Positions 1 to 8,392 of a DNA stretch of 25,017 bases are shown piece after piece. A program made the translations under genes and the position numbers. The stretch lies in NCBI GenBank assembly GCA_900551445.1, contig URWA01000040.1, positions 1 to 25,017 of the forward strand, given 5' to 3'. Each line of letters opens with the position of its first letter. Positions within the stretch are counted from its first letter, which is position 1. A model generated the notes under the pieces. That model made no database searches, was not told the DNA's origin, and saw only the letters and a list, made by a program, of their open reading frames with translations. This DNA comes from an uncultured Bacteroides sp. GTDB taxonomy: Bacteria > Bacteroidota > Bacteroidia > Bacteroidales > Bacteroidaceae.

Positions 1-140
1 ATTTGACTATGCCAAGGCGCCTCCTGTCTTCTGGAAAGATAGTGAAAGCCGCGCGCAGAGGCAAATAGAAAACGCAGTTTTCTGAATTTGACTATGCCAA
101 GGCGCCTCCTGTCTTCTGGAAAGATAGTGAAAGCCGCGCG
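1..140. repeat. 55-bp direct repeat in an 85-bp tandem unit, truncated at window edge
   Basis: Positions 1-55 and 86-140 are identical over all 55 bp, so the period is 85 bp. The 30 bp between them (56-85) would be the rest of the unit. The array begins at base 1, so more copies may lie to the left. An inverted repeat crosses the unit junction: AGAAAAC at 67-73 and GTTTTCT at 77-83 around a GCA loop, extended by CAAAT at 62-66 and ATTTG at 86-90. No convincing gene overlaps it. An open frame on the minus strand is a by-product of the repeat. The function is unknown. Confidence 0.9.
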
Positions 141-171
141 TCGCGTTCCGTTCGAGCGGGGGATAAAAATA

Positions 172-204
172 AAAAGAGGCGCTTCCTCGCGAAGCGCCTC
201 TTTT
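172..204 (-). terminator. Rho-independent terminator of the DUF3836 gene
   Basis: A perfect 13-bp stem (172-184 with 192-204) encloses a 7-nt loop. Read on the minus strand it is followed by a T-rich run (complement of 161-171), as expected for a terminator 28 bp downstream of the stop codon of the minus-strand gene at 233. The plus-strand side has four Ts at the stem base, so it may also work weakly the other way. Confidence 0.85.
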
Positions 205-232
205 CAAGAGAGTTTATGAATTTTTTATTTAA

Positions 233-619
233 TCATTTATCCATGGTAACGGTCATTTCAGGAATCAGAACGAAATCGTTCTTTTTGGAGTTCCATTTGT
301 AGTATTCAGTTGTTACACTCTTGCTGTCGTAAGTATAACGGATACACAAATCATTTTTCCAGCAGTTATCGCTTGCGTCCCATTTCTGTGACATATTTTC
401 TGTCATTTGGTTATTGGCGTTATACTTGTAGCTATATTTCATATAGTTTGTCAGCATATTGCCATCTTTCTTATATACAGTTTCAGAAACTTTCAATCCG
501 TTAACTTCTTCTGCATTGTAAATCAGATTGTTATTCATTTTTGCAGCGTAAGTTGATACACTTGCGATGAAAGTCATAACCAAAACAACCAAACACTTTG
601 CTAAACTTATCTTTTTCAT
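233..619 (-). CDS. DUF3836 family small secreted protein
   Basis: This 128-residue protein has a clear N-terminal signal peptide: MKK, then a hydrophobic stretch to about residue 20 and a likely cleavage after an STYAA-type site near residue 26. It should therefore be exported. The mature part is rich in Tyr, Asn and Lys, with short repeating pieces such as YMKYSYKYN and TEYYKWNSKKN that suggest a small beta-rich fold. The overall pattern, including the ending EMTVTMDK, matches my memory of DUF3836, a family of about 130 residues found in Bacteroides. Its function is unknown. The gene is monocistronic, with its own terminator on one side and a TAnnTTTG promoter on the other. No enzymatic motif is visible. 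Confidence 0.8.
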   Translation of the reverse strand: MKKISLAKCLVVLVMTFIASVSTYAAKMNNNLIYNAEEVNGLKVSETVYKKDGNMLTNYMKYSYKYNANNQMTENMSQKWDASDNCWKNDLCIRYTYDSKSVTTEYYKWNSKKNDFVLIPEMTVTMDK

Positions 620-668
620 ATCTTTTATATTTTAAGGTTTTACTTACTTTTTGTTCCTTTTGACGGTG

Positions 669-676
669 CAAATGTA
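669..676 (-). promoter_or_regulatory. Bacteroides-type -7 element for the DUF3836 gene
   Basis: On the minus strand this reads TACATTTG, a full match to the Bacteroides primary sigma -7 consensus TAnnTTTG. It would place the transcript start near 662, leaving a leader of roughly 40 nt before the ATG at 619. I see no clear TTTG at the -33 position. Confidence 0.55.
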
Positions 677-772
677 GTAAAAGCTTTGATAAGTTGTATC
701 TATTCCCGCTAAAAATTTGCGATAAATTAGCAAAATGTCACCAATTAAGCATTTGTTAACAATTTGGACGGG

Positions 773-3541
773 TTAGTGTGCTTCCAGCCAATTTTGTCCC
801 CAACCATAATCTGCACGCAGCGGAGCTTTCATTTTGTAAGCAGCCTCCATTTCAGATATCACAATTTGCTGTACTTTTTCCTTTTCTTCCGGCAAGACGC
901 TGAAATTGAGTTCGTCGTGTACCTGAAGAATCATCTTCGAGCGGATGCCTTCTTCCTGGAAACGGCGGTAGATTCGGATCATGGCCACTTTGATGATGTC
1001 GGCTGCACTGCCTTGAATCGGGGCGTTGATTGCATTCCGTTCGGCATAGCCTCTGACCACCGCATTTTTGGAGTTGATATCGGGCAGATAGCGTTTGCGC
1101 TTGAAGATGGTTTCAATGTAACCTTTTTCCCGTGCCTGACGGATGCTTTCGTCCATGTAAGCCTTCACTTTCGGATAGTTCTCAAAGTAGCCGTCAATCA
1201 GCTCCTTGGCTTCCTTCCGGTCGACGTTCAGGCGTTCGGCCAGTCCGAAAACCGAAATACCGTAGATGATACCGAAATTGGCGGTCTTGGCCTTGCTGCG
1301 TTGTTCGCGGGTCACATCCTCCAGTTTCACCTTATATATTTTAGCTGCGGTGGCCGCATGAATGTCCTGTCCTTTCTGGAAAGCCTCTATCATGTGCGGG
1401 TCTTCGCTCAGGTGGGCCATGATGCGCAGTTCGATTTGGGAGTAGTCGGCCGAGAAGAATTCGCAACCTTCATCGGGGATAAAGGCTTTGCGGATTTCCT
1501 TTCCATCCTCGTTGCGGATAGGAATATTCTGTAAGTTCGGATTGCTGGAACTCAGTCGTCCGGTAGCCGTGACTGTCTGGTTGAAGGACGTGTGGATACG
1601 TCCCGTAGCCGGATTGATCAGTTGGGGGAGGGCATCGATGTAAGTGCCCAGCAATTTCTTCAGCCCACGGTGCTCCAGGATTTTTCCGACAATCTCGTGC
1701 TTTCCTTTCAGGCTTTCCAACACCTCTTCCGAAGTGACGTATTGTCCTGTTTTCGTTTTCTTGGCCTTTTCCACAATCTTCAAGCGGTCGAAGAGTACCT
1801 CGCCAACCTGTTTGGGAGAGGCTATGTTGAATTCCATTCCGGCCAGTTGATATACTTCCTGTTCTATCTGGTTCATGCGGGCCGTGAAATGGCGGGAGGT
1901 CTCTTTCAAGGCTTCCGGGTCGATACGTACCCCGTTTCTTTCCATATAGGCCAGTACCGGCATGAGCGGCATTTCGATTTCCTCAAACAGTTTTTCAACT
2001 CCGTTTTCCACCAGTTCCTTCTCCAGTACGTGCTTCAGCTTGAGAGTGACATCGGCATCTTCGCAGGCGTATTTGTAGACATCGGCCGGAGGCAGGTCGC
2101 GCATGTTACCCTGTTTCTTTCCTTTCGGTCCGATGAGTTCTTCAATCTTGATGGTTTCGTAGTGCAAGTACACTTCGGCCAAGTAATCCATTCCGTGACG
2201 CAGTTCGGGTTGGAGCACATAATGGGCAATCATGGTGTCGAACATCTTTCCTTGCAAGGTCACTCCATAATGTGCCAGCACATTCAGGTCATATTTGATG
2301 TTCTGTCCGATTTTGAGCGAATGAGGGTTTTCGAAGGCGGGTTTAAATATATTTACAATTTTAAGGGCTTCTTCACGATTGGCCGGTACAGGTACATAAA
2401 AAGCCTGGTTTTCGGCAAAACTGAAGCTCATTCCCACCAGTTCGGCGGTGATAGGGTCTACTCCCGTGGTTTCCGTGTCTAGACTGAAAAATTTCTGTGC
2501 AAGTAATTTTTGGGCCAAATCCTCCATTTTCTCCTGATTGTCAACCAGTTGGTAGTCATAGGATAGAGATTCTAACCTCGTGAGATTTGAATTTTTGGCG
2601 TCGCTCGCATCTTCCTGCGCAAATAAGCCAAAGAGATCGGGTTGAGCGGAGGGGGAAGAAGGAGTCTTCTGTTCAGTTTTGAGTACCCGGTCAATCAGGG
2701 TACGGAATTCCAGCATCTCGAACAAGCGGCGCAACTCTTCTTCGTTGGGTGCCTCTCTTTTCAGTGCCTCCATGTCGAGGGTGATGGGCACATCCGTTTT
2801 GATGGTTGCCAGAAATTTGGAGAACGTAATCTGTTCTTTGTTTTCTTCTACCTTCTTTTTAAGAGCTCCTTTCAGCTCGTCGGTATGTGCCAGCAGATTT
2901 TCGATGCTCCCGAATTGCGCAATCAGTTTCTGGGCCGTCTTTTCTCCCACACCGGGACAGCCGGGAATGTTGTCGGCCGTATCACCCATCAGTCCCAGCA
3001 TGTCGATGACCTGCAGGGGAGACTCGATGTCGAATTTGGCTTTGACTTCGTTGACACCCATTACCTCAAAATCCTTGTCACCATATTTGGGGCGATACAT
3101 AAATACACAGTCGCCCACCAGCTGACCGTAGTCCTTGTCGGGCGTCATCATGTAGGTGGGGATACCTTTCTTTCCGGCTTCGGTAGCCAGTGTACCGATT
3201 ACATCGTCGGCTTCATAGCCTTGCACTTCCAGAATCGGTATATTATAAGCACGGATGATATCTTTGATAATCGGGACAGACTGCCGGATGGCTTCCGGGG
3301 TTTCTTCCCGCTGGGCTTTATAGGCTTGATAGGCTTCGTGGCGAAACGTAGGTCCGGCGGGGTCGAAAGCAATGCCGATGTGTGTCGGATTTTCTTTCCG
3401 CAAGACCTCTTCCAGTGTGTTGACAAATCCTAGGATGGCCGAGGTGTTCAGTCCTTTGGAATTGATACGGGGATTCTTGATGAAGGCGTAGTAGGCACGG
3501 TAAATCAGTGCGTAAGCGTCTAGTAGAAATAGTTTCTCCAT
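773..3541 (-). CDS. polA: DNA polymerase I
   Basis: This is a full-length Pol I of 922 residues with all three activities. The 5'-3' exonuclease/flap domain spans about residues 1-290. The 3'-5' proofreading domain is intact: the DTE motif has D355 and E357, D418 lies in IKYDLN, and YACED has Y491 and D495. The polymerase has motif A DYSQIEL (D699), motif B from R748 to Y760 with K752, and motif C VHDEL (D876, E877). It acts in Okazaki fragment maturation and repair gap filling. The frame is open 13 codons further upstream, to 3580. I chose ATG 3541 because MEKLFLLDAYALIYRAYYAF is the usual N-terminus of the family. It is divergent from the prenyl synthase gene. Confidence 0.96.
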   Translation of the reverse strand: MEKLFLLDAYALIYRAYYAFIKNPRINSKGLNTSAILGFVNTLEEVLRKENPTHIGIAFDPAGPTFRHEAYQAYKAQREETPEAIRQSVPIIKDIIRAYNIPILEVQGYEADDVIGTLATEAGKKGIPTYMMTPDKDYGQLVGDCVFMYRPKYGDKDFEVMGVNEVKAKFDIESPLQVIDMLGLMGDTADNIPGCPGVGEKTAQKLIAQFGSIENLLAHTDELKGALKKKVEENKEQITFSKFLATIKTDVPITLDMEALKREAPNEEELRRLFEMLEFRTLIDRVLKTEQKTPSSPSAQPDLFGLFAQEDASDAKNSNLTRLESLSYDYQLVDNQEKMEDLAQKLLAQKFFSLDTETTGVDPITAELVGMSFSFAENQAFYVPVPANREEALKIVNIFKPAFENPHSLKIGQNIKYDLNVLAHYGVTLQGKMFDTMIAHYVLQPELRHGMDYLAEVYLHYETIKIEELIGPKGKKQGNMRDLPPADVYKYACEDADVTLKLKHVLEKELVENGVEKLFEEIEMPLMPVLAYMERNGVRIDPEALKETSRHFTARMNQIEQEVYQLAGMEFNIASPKQVGEVLFDRLKIVEKAKKTKTGQYVTSEEVLESLKGKHEIVGKILEHRGLKKLLGTYIDALPQLINPATGRIHTSFNQTVTATGRLSSSNPNLQNIPIRNEDGKEIRKAFIPDEGCEFFSADYSQIELRIMAHLSEDPHMIEAFQKGQDIHAATAAKIYKVKLEDVTREQRSKAKTANFGIIYGISVFGLAERLNVDRKEAKELIDGYFENYPKVKAYMDESIRQAREKGYIETIFKRKRYLPDINSKNAVVRGYAERNAINAPIQGSAADIIKVAMIRIYRRFQEEGIRSKMILQVHDELNFSVLPEEKEKVQQIVISEMEAAYKMKAPLRADYGWGQNWLEAH

Positions 3542-3608
3542 TCGTGTAAAAATATTAAGATTTTTCATGTAAAAGTACAAAAAAATACGGTATTCAGTCT
3601 TTTATTAT

Positions 3609-3616
3609 TACTTTTG
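3609..3616 (+). promoter_or_regulatory. Bacteroides-type -7 element for the polyprenyl synthase gene
   Basis: TACTTTTG fits TAnnTTTG fully. It would start transcription near 3622, only about 8-14 nt before the ATGs at 3630 and 3636, which means a very short leader. No good -33 TTTG is visible about 20 bp upstream. Confidence 0.5.
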
Positions 3617-3635
3617 TGGGCTTAAATAAATGTAC

Positions 3636-4610
3636 ATGAACAAAATTGAGTTAATAAAGCAGCCTGTAGCAAAAGAATTGGAAGAATTCAGAACGCTTTT
3701 CGAGGATTCTCTGAGCAGTACAGACCCTTTGCTGGGAGAAGTACTGTCGTACGTCAAGAAGCGGAGTGGAAAGATGATGCGTCCGATACTGGTGATGCTG
3801 ATGGCTAAATTGTTCGGTACATTAAATGATTCCACTTTTCATGCCGCTCTTTCGTTGGAACTGCTTCATACGGCCAGTCTGATTCACGATGATGTGGTGG
3901 ATGAGAGCAATGAGCGTCGCGGACAGTCTTCGGTCAATGCCATTTACAACAATAAGGTATCGGTACTGGTGGGCGATTACATGCTGGCCACAAGCCTGAA
4001 ACATGCGGCGCATACCGGTAAGGTGGAGTTGGTGGAACTGGTGGCTTGTCTGGGGCAGGAACTTTCGGAAGGGGAGATTCTTCAGTTGGGCAACACTGGC
4101 AAGGAAGATTTTGCGGAAGATACTTATTTCGATATTATCCGTAAGAAGACGGCGGCCTTGTTCAAGGCCAGTGCGAAAAGTGGGGCCGTATCGGTCGATG
4201 CTTCTCCGGAAGATGCGATGAAAGCGGCACTTTTTGGTGAAATGATAGGAATCGCTTTTCAGATAAAAGACGATATCTTCGATTATTTTGAGTGCCCTGA
4301 GCTCGGTAAGCCGACGGGCAACGACATGCTGGAAGGCAAGCTTACGTTGCCGGCATTGTATGTGTTGAATAAACTGCATGATGCTTCTCTGAAAGAACTG
4401 GCGTTGCGGATACGTGCCTTGCGTGCGTCGAAGGAAGAGATTGCCCAGTTTGTCGAGACGGTGAAGAAGGAGGGAGGCATAGAATACGCTACCCGGAAAA
4501 TGTATGAGTTCCGCGAGAAAGCCCTCTCAGTTCTGCCTGTTTCTACCGACGAGGCGATTCGTACTTCACTTACTGCTTATATTGATTACGTCATCGAGCG
4601 AAACAAGTAA
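3636..4610 (+). CDS. Trans-polyprenyl diphosphate synthase (IspB-like, probable menaquinone side-chain synthase)
   Basis: This 324-residue enzyme should condense isopentenyl diphosphate onto an allylic diphosphate to build an all-trans prenyl chain. Both Asp-rich motifs that bind magnesium-diphosphate are present: DDVVD at 85-89 and DDIFD at 212-216. Positions 4 and 5 before the first motif are small (S81, A80). In this family that favours a long chain, because aromatic residues there block elongation in short-chain enzymes. Menaquinone side-chain synthesis is the likely role, by inference. An in-frame ATG at 3630 adds only two residues. I prefer 3636 because MNKIELIKQP aligns with the usual N-terminus. 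It is divergent from polA and ends at a shared terminator facing deoC. Confidence 0.92.
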   Translation: MNKIELIKQPVAKELEEFRTLFEDSLSSTDPLLGEVLSYVKKRSGKMMRPILVMLMAKLFGTLNDSTFHAALSLELLHTASLIHDDVVDESNERRGQSSVNAIYNNKVSVLVGDYMLATSLKHAAHTGKVELVELVACLGQELSEGEILQLGNTGKEDFAEDTYFDIIRKKTAALFKASAKSGAVSVDASPEDAMKAALFGEMIGIAFQIKDDIFDYFECPELGKPTGNDMLEGKLTLPALYVLNKLHDASLKELALRIRALRASKEEIAQFVETVKKEGGIEYATRKMYEFREKALSVLPVSTDEAIRTSLTAYIDYVIERNK

Positions 4611-4629
4611 CTCGTACGATATCCATAAG

Positions 4630-4676
4630 AAATGCCCCTTTCTTCCGTGGTTTTCCCGCGATAGAAAGGGGCATTT
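4630..4676. terminator. Bidirectional terminator between convergent prenyl synthase and deoC genes
   Basis: A perfect 14-bp stem (4630-4643 with 4663-4676) encloses a 19-nt loop. Ts follow on the plus strand (to about 4690). On the minus strand the stem ends in TTT and the next bases are T-rich. It lies between two convergent genes, 19 bp past one stop codon and 18 bp past the other. Confidence 0.88.
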
Positions 4677-4694
4677 TAGTTTCTTTTTCTCCTT

Positions 4695-5642
4695 TTAGAA
4701 GAACTTGGTCTCACTGCCTACAATTTCCGAAAGCAGGAGGTTGGCCATACGGCTGGTGCCCAGACGGAACCGTTCGTTGGTCAGCCATTCTTCACCCAGC
4801 AGTTCTTTTACGATGGTATAGTAGACCAACGCGTCATGTACGGAATTGATGCCGCCGGCAGGTTTGAAACCTACTTTCCGACCTGTTTCCAGGAAATATT
4901 CCTTGATGGCCTGGCACATCACGTAAGCGGCTTCCGGAGTGGCAGCCGGGTTCTCTTTTCCGGTAGAGGTCTTGATGAAATCCGCTCCTGAATACATGGA
5001 AAGGATAGAGGCCTTTTTGATGTTGGAAGCGCTGCCCAGTGCACCTGTTTCTAGGATTACCTTCAGGTGTTTGTCACCGCACACTTCTTTCAGTTCTTCG
5101 ATTTCATCGCACATGCCTTCGTAGTCTCCGCTCAAGAATTTGCCCACTGAGATTACGATGTCGATTTCATCGGCGCCGGCATGCAGTGCCATGGCGGTTT
5201 CAGCTACCTTTACTTCGATGAACGTCTGTGAGGAAGGGAATCCTCCCGATACGCAGGCAATCTTGACATCATCTGCTTCCAGAGTATCGTTGACAATCTC
5301 GGCCATGTTGGGGTAGACGCAGATGGCGGCCACGTTCTTCAGGTCCGGATAGCGGTCTACAAATTCATTCACTTTTTCGGTAAACTTCATCACGCTTGTT
5401 TCACTGTCCGTGCATTTCAGCGTGGTCAGGTCGATGCAGTTGAAAAGGAATTTCTTTACCTCCAGGGTGTTGTTCTCTTCCAGATGCTTTTCGATGAGCT
5501 TTGCTGTCTTTTCAGCGATTTCATCGTCACTCAGCTTCGTATTGTACTTGTGCAATGCCTCGTCATACTTGCTGGTCTGGTTCGGATTTTCTCTTTCATC
5601 CTCGGGGGTATATCCGCCCCCATGCTCACGATAATGTTCCAT
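4695..5642 (-). CDS. deoC: Deoxyribose-phosphate aldolase
   Basis: This 315-residue class I aldolase splits 2-deoxyribose-5-phosphate into glyceraldehyde-3-phosphate and acetaldehyde in deoxynucleoside catabolism. The Schiff-base lysine is K224 in FIKTSTG. The second catalytic lysine is K260 in VGFKPAGG, and the proton-relay aspartate is in ADEID (about D161). The protein is longer than the E. coli enzyme (about 259 residues) because of an N-terminal extension of about 60 residues, which I recall as usual in Bacteroides. The frame stays open to 5687, but that start would overlap the upstream mazG gene in another frame. ATG 5642 lies 7 nt after the mazG stop and fits an operon. Confidence 0.95.
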   Translation of the reverse strand: MEHYREHGGGYTPEDERENPNQTSKYDEALHKYNTKLSDDEIAEKTAKLIEKHLEENNTLEVKKFLFNCIDLTTLKCTDSETSVMKFTEKVNEFVDRYPDLKNVAAICVYPNMAEIVNDTLEADDVKIACVSGGFPSSQTFIEVKVAETAMALHAGADEIDIVISVGKFLSGDYEGMCDEIEELKEVCGDKHLKVILETGALGSASNIKKASILSMYSGADFIKTSTGKENPAATPEAAYVMCQAIKEYFLETGRKVGFKPAGGINSVHDALVYYTIVKELLGEEWLTNERFRLGTSRMANLLLSEIVGSETKFF

Positions 5643-5649
5643 ACGCTTA

Positions 5650-5970
5650 TTATAGTTTAGGGTTGTTTTTATGTCTGTCCTTGTCACGGTTCGTCTTTTT
5701 CTCCAGGTTCTTGCGGAAAGCTTCCGTCAAGTTCACACCTGTCTGGTTGGCCAGGCAGAGCAGCACCCAGAGCACATCGGCCATTTCATCGCCCAAGTCC
5801 GTCTTTTCTCCGGCTTTGAACGACTGGTCGCCATACGTCCGCGCCATGATGCGTGCCAGTTCTCCCACTTCCTCGGTGAGCACGGCCATGTTGGTCAGTT
5901 CACTGAAGTATCTCACTCCATACGTCTTGATCCACGTATCTACCGTTTTCTGTGCTTCTTCCAGTGTCAT
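5650..5970 (-). CDS. MazG-like nucleotide pyrophosphohydrolase
   Basis: This 106-residue, single-domain all-alpha NTP pyrophosphatase has the magnesium-binding pattern of the MazG superfamily: E34-x-x-E37, then E62-x-x-D65 in DEMADVLW. Such short proteins hydrolyse (d)NTPs to NMP and pyrophosphate, often to remove non-canonical nucleotides. The exact substrate cannot be read from the sequence. The Lys/Arg/Asn-rich tail (NRDKDRHKNNPKL) is low-complexity. It starts 2 nt after the dtd stop and ends 7 nt before deoC, so the three are almost certainly cotranscribed. Confidence 0.9.
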   Translation of the reverse strand: MTLEEAQKTVDTWIKTYGVRYFSELTNMAVLTEEVGELARIMARTYGDQSFKAGEKTDLGDEMADVLWVLLCLANQTGVNLTEAFRKNLEKKTNRDKDRHKNNPKL

Positions 5971-5972
5971 AG

Positions 5973-6425
5973 TTATTCTTTGTTTTTCGTATCCATGCAG
6001 ATGGTTACCGGTCCGTTGTTGATGAGTTCTACTTTCATGTCGGCCCCGAATTCACCGGTGCCAACCTCCTTGCCGAGGGCGATACTCAATTCGTTGCAGA
6101 AATAATTATAGAGAGGAATGGCCGTTTCGTGTCCGGCTGCCCGGATATAAGACGGGCGGTTCCCTTTCTTGGTAGAAGCCATTAAGGTGAACTGGCTGAC
6201 GACCAGAATTTCTCCCTGTACGTCCAGAATTGATTTGTTCATCACTCCGTTTTCATCGTCAAATACGCGGAGGTTGACAATCTTCTTGCAGAGCCAGTCG
6301 GCGTCTTCCTGCGTGTCGGCTTCCTCGATGCCGACCAATACCATGAAGCCTTCCTTGATGGCCGATTTACATGTTCCGTCAATGGTGACGGAGGCACGTG
6401 TCACACGTTGTATAACTACTCTCAT
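5973..6425 (-). CDS. dtd: D-aminoacyl-tRNA deacylase
   Basis: This 150-residue enzyme removes D-amino acids (and glycine) mischarged on tRNA, protecting translation. It has the family length and both signature motifs: SQFTL (77-81) and the cross-subunit Gly-cisPro motif NGPVT (137-141). The N-terminus MRVVIQRVTRASV is the classic DTD start, so ATG 6425 is secure. It is the first gene of the dtd-mazG-deoC cluster, and a -7 element lies just upstream. Confidence 0.96.
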   Translation of the reverse strand: MRVVIQRVTRASVTIDGTCKSAIKEGFMVLVGIEEADTQEDADWLCKKIVNLRVFDDENGVMNKSILDVQGEILVVSQFTLMASTKKGNRPSYIRAAGHETAIPLYNYFCNELSIALGKEVGTGEFGADMKVELINNGPVTICMDTKNKE

Positions 6426-6444
6426 GTTTCTCTTCTTGTTTTTA

Positions 6445-6452
6445 CAAAAGTA
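6445..6452 (-). promoter_or_regulatory. Bacteroides-type -7 element upstream of dtd
   Basis: The minus strand reads TACTTTTG, a full match to TAnnTTTG, in the 33-bp gap between the uvrC stop and the dtd ATG. Transcription would start near 6439, giving a leader of about 14 nt. I see no -33 element in the end of uvrC. Confidence 0.45.
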
Positions 6453-6458
6453 AGAAAA

Positions 6459-8291
6459 TTATTTGGATTCCGACAGGGATTCCTTGACGCTTTTCGCTGC
6501 GCTTTCTCCGATGACCTCTGCAATCTCTTCCAGGCTTGCCTGACGGATACGGGCTACACTCTTGAACTTTTTCAGCAGAGCTGTCTTCCGTTTTTCCCCG
6601 ATGCCTTTGATGGTGTCGAGGGCCGAGGCTATCTGACTCTTGCTTCTCTTTTCCCGATGGAAAGTAATGGCAAAGCGGTGTACCTCGTCTTGTATGTTTT
6701 CCAGAAGATGGAACAGGGGAGTGCCTTGTTTGATGCCGAGCGTTTGCGGAGGGAATCCATACAGAATCTCCGACGTCCGGTGGCGGTTGTTCTTGGCCAG
6801 TCCGACGATCGGAATCTGTAAGTGTAATTCGTCTTCCACGACTTCGCGTACCACCTCCATTTGTCCCTTTCCACCGTCGGTCAGAATCAGGTCGGGCAGT
6901 TCGCCCTGCTCTTCCAGAATACGGGAATAGCGGCGGCGTACCACCTCCTGCATCGACGCATAATCATCGGGTCCCACCACGGTTTTGATAAGGTATTTGC
7001 GGTAATCTTTTTTGCTGGGTTTAGCCTGCTTGAATACCACGCAAGCGGCTACGGCATCCGAGCCTTGGATATTGGAGTTATCGAAACATTCGATGTGGTT
7101 GGGCATTTTCTCTAAGTGAAGCTGTGCCTGGATTTCTTTCATTAGCCGCACGCTCCGCTGTTCCGGGTTAAGCTTTTCCGCCTGTTTCAACCGGTCTACT
7201 TTGTATTGTTTGACGTTCATCAGCGAAAGGTCGAGCAGGTGTTTCTTTTCGCCTCTTTGGGGCACGGTAAACGTCACCCCGCTCATTTCCATGTCCAGCT
7301 CAAAGGGAACAATAATTTCCTTGGAAGTGCTCTTGTATCGTTCCCTCATTTCCACGATGCCGAGCGAAAGCAGTTCTTCCTTGCTCTCGTTCATCCGCAG
7401 CTTATATTCAAAAGTGAAGGCCTGGTTGATGCATCCGTTGGTAATATGCAGGTAATTGATGTAAGCCGTGTTTTCGTCCGTTTCAATCGAGAATACATCG
7501 ATCTGGTGGAGGGTAGCACTTACCACTTCACTCTTGGCCCGGTAGTTTTCGATGAGCATGTATTGCTCTTTGATTTTCTGTGCTTCCTCAAAACGCATCT
7601 CTCCGGCCAGCCGTCTCATCTCTTCCATCAGGGCGTTGCTCACGGCCTGTGTGTTTCCTTTCAACAGTTCTTTTGCCTGTGCGATGTGCTGCATGTATGC
7701 TTCGTGCGACTGCTGTCCGATGCAGGGACCCAGGCAATTCTTGATGTGATATTCCAGACACACCTTGAACTTCCCTTGTGCGATGTTTTCAGGCGTCAGA
7801 GCGAGGTGACAGGTGCGTAGCGGATAAAGCTTCTTTATCAGTTCCAGAATGGCCACCATCGAAGGAATGTGGCTGTAAGGACCGTAGTAGGTAGACCCGT
7901 CGCGAATGATTTTCCGAGTCTTGTAGATACGCGGAAAATACTCGTTGCTGACGCAGATGGAAGGGTAGGTCTTGTCGTCTTTCAGCAAGACGTTGTAGCG
8001 TGGCTTGTATTTCTTGATAAGGTTGTTCTCCAACAACAGGGCATCCTCCTCCGTATTGACTACAATGTAGCGGATGTCTGCAATCTTGGACACCAGCATC
8101 CGTGTCTTGGCAGACTGGTGGTCTTTGGAGAAATAAGAGTACACACGGCGCTTCAGGTTCTTGGCCTTTCCCACATAGATGATGACTCCCTCCTTGTTCA
8201 AATACTGGTATATGCCCGGTCCTTCCGGAAGGTTCAATACGATTCCCTTCAGGTATTCGCTGGTATTTTCTTTCTTTTCTACCTCTTCCAT
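6459..8291 (-). CDS. uvrC: UvrABC nucleotide excision repair endonuclease subunit C
   Basis: This 610-residue UvrC makes the two incisions around a lesion within the UvrB-DNA complex. The N-terminal GIY-YIG nuclease has GIY at 26-28 and YVG at 39-41, and performs the 3' cut. The UvrB-binding UVR motif follows at about 210-245. The RNase H-like nuclease half has CFDNSNIQGSDAVA and LILTDGGKGQ, and makes the 5' cut. The C-terminus (GIGEKRKTALLKKFKSV) is a helix-hairpin-helix DNA-binding domain. All expected parts are present. Transcription likely comes from apt or further upstream through a hairpin in the intervening gap. Confidence 0.97.
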   Translation of the reverse strand: MEEVEKKENTSEYLKGIVLNLPEGPGIYQYLNKEGVIIYVGKAKNLKRRVYSYFSKDHQSAKTRMLVSKIADIRYIVVNTEEDALLLENNLIKKYKPRYNVLLKDDKTYPSICVSNEYFPRIYKTRKIIRDGSTYYGPYSHIPSMVAILELIKKLYPLRTCHLALTPENIAQGKFKVCLEYHIKNCLGPCIGQQSHEAYMQHIAQAKELLKGNTQAVSNALMEEMRRLAGEMRFEEAQKIKEQYMLIENYRAKSEVVSATLHQIDVFSIETDENTAYINYLHITNGCINQAFTFEYKLRMNESKEELLSLGIVEMRERYKSTSKEIIVPFELDMEMSGVTFTVPQRGEKKHLLDLSLMNVKQYKVDRLKQAEKLNPEQRSVRLMKEIQAQLHLEKMPNHIECFDNSNIQGSDAVAACVVFKQAKPSKKDYRKYLIKTVVGPDDYASMQEVVRRRYSRILEEQGELPDLILTDGGKGQMEVVREVVEDELHLQIPIVGLAKNNRHRTSEILYGFPPQTLGIKQGTPLFHLLENIQDEVHRFAITFHREKRSKSQIASALDTIKGIGEKRKTALLKKFKSVARIRQASLEEIAEVIGESAAKSVKESLSESK

Positions 8292-8312
8292 GGTTGCTTT
8301 TTTCAGGTTGAA

Positions 8313-8362
8313 AAGCAGCCTTCCCTGCAGGGGCTTTTCGCTCCTTGCAAAGAAGGCTGCTT
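8313..8362 (-). terminator. Stem-loop between apt and uvrC, possible leaky terminator or attenuator
   Basis: An 11-bp perfect stem (8313-8323 with 8352-8362) encloses 28 nt that can form an inner hairpin. On the minus strand the stem ends in only TTTT followed by C, so as a terminator it is weak. It sits 21 bp upstream of the uvrC ATG and 30 bp downstream of the apt stop. It could reduce uvrC relative to apt, or process or stabilise the message. Confidence 0.5.
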
Positions 8363-8392
8363 GAATTCTTTTTCTATTAAAACGGAAACTGT

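Noticed and set aside
1..140. CRISPR array
   Set aside because: The repeat is 55 bp with an 85-bp period, only two copies are seen, and no cas genes are present.
7..207. 66-codon minus-strand frame over the 85-bp repeat
   Set aside because: It consists of the direct repeat and the terminator hairpin. No start signal or recognisable protein is present.
753..762. TTGTTAACAA palindrome downstream of polA as a terminator
   Set aside because: It is a 10-bp AT-rich palindrome with no loop and no T-run on the minus strand. It is not a convincing terminator or operator.
1592..2482. Long plus-strand open frame inside polA
   Set aside because: It is fully antisense to conserved polA motifs and has no recognisable domain or promoter. 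It is a frame shadow.
3578..3587. TATTTTTTTG on the minus strand as the polA -7 element
   Set aside because: The spacing between TA and TTTG is four bases rather than two, so it does not fit the consensus.
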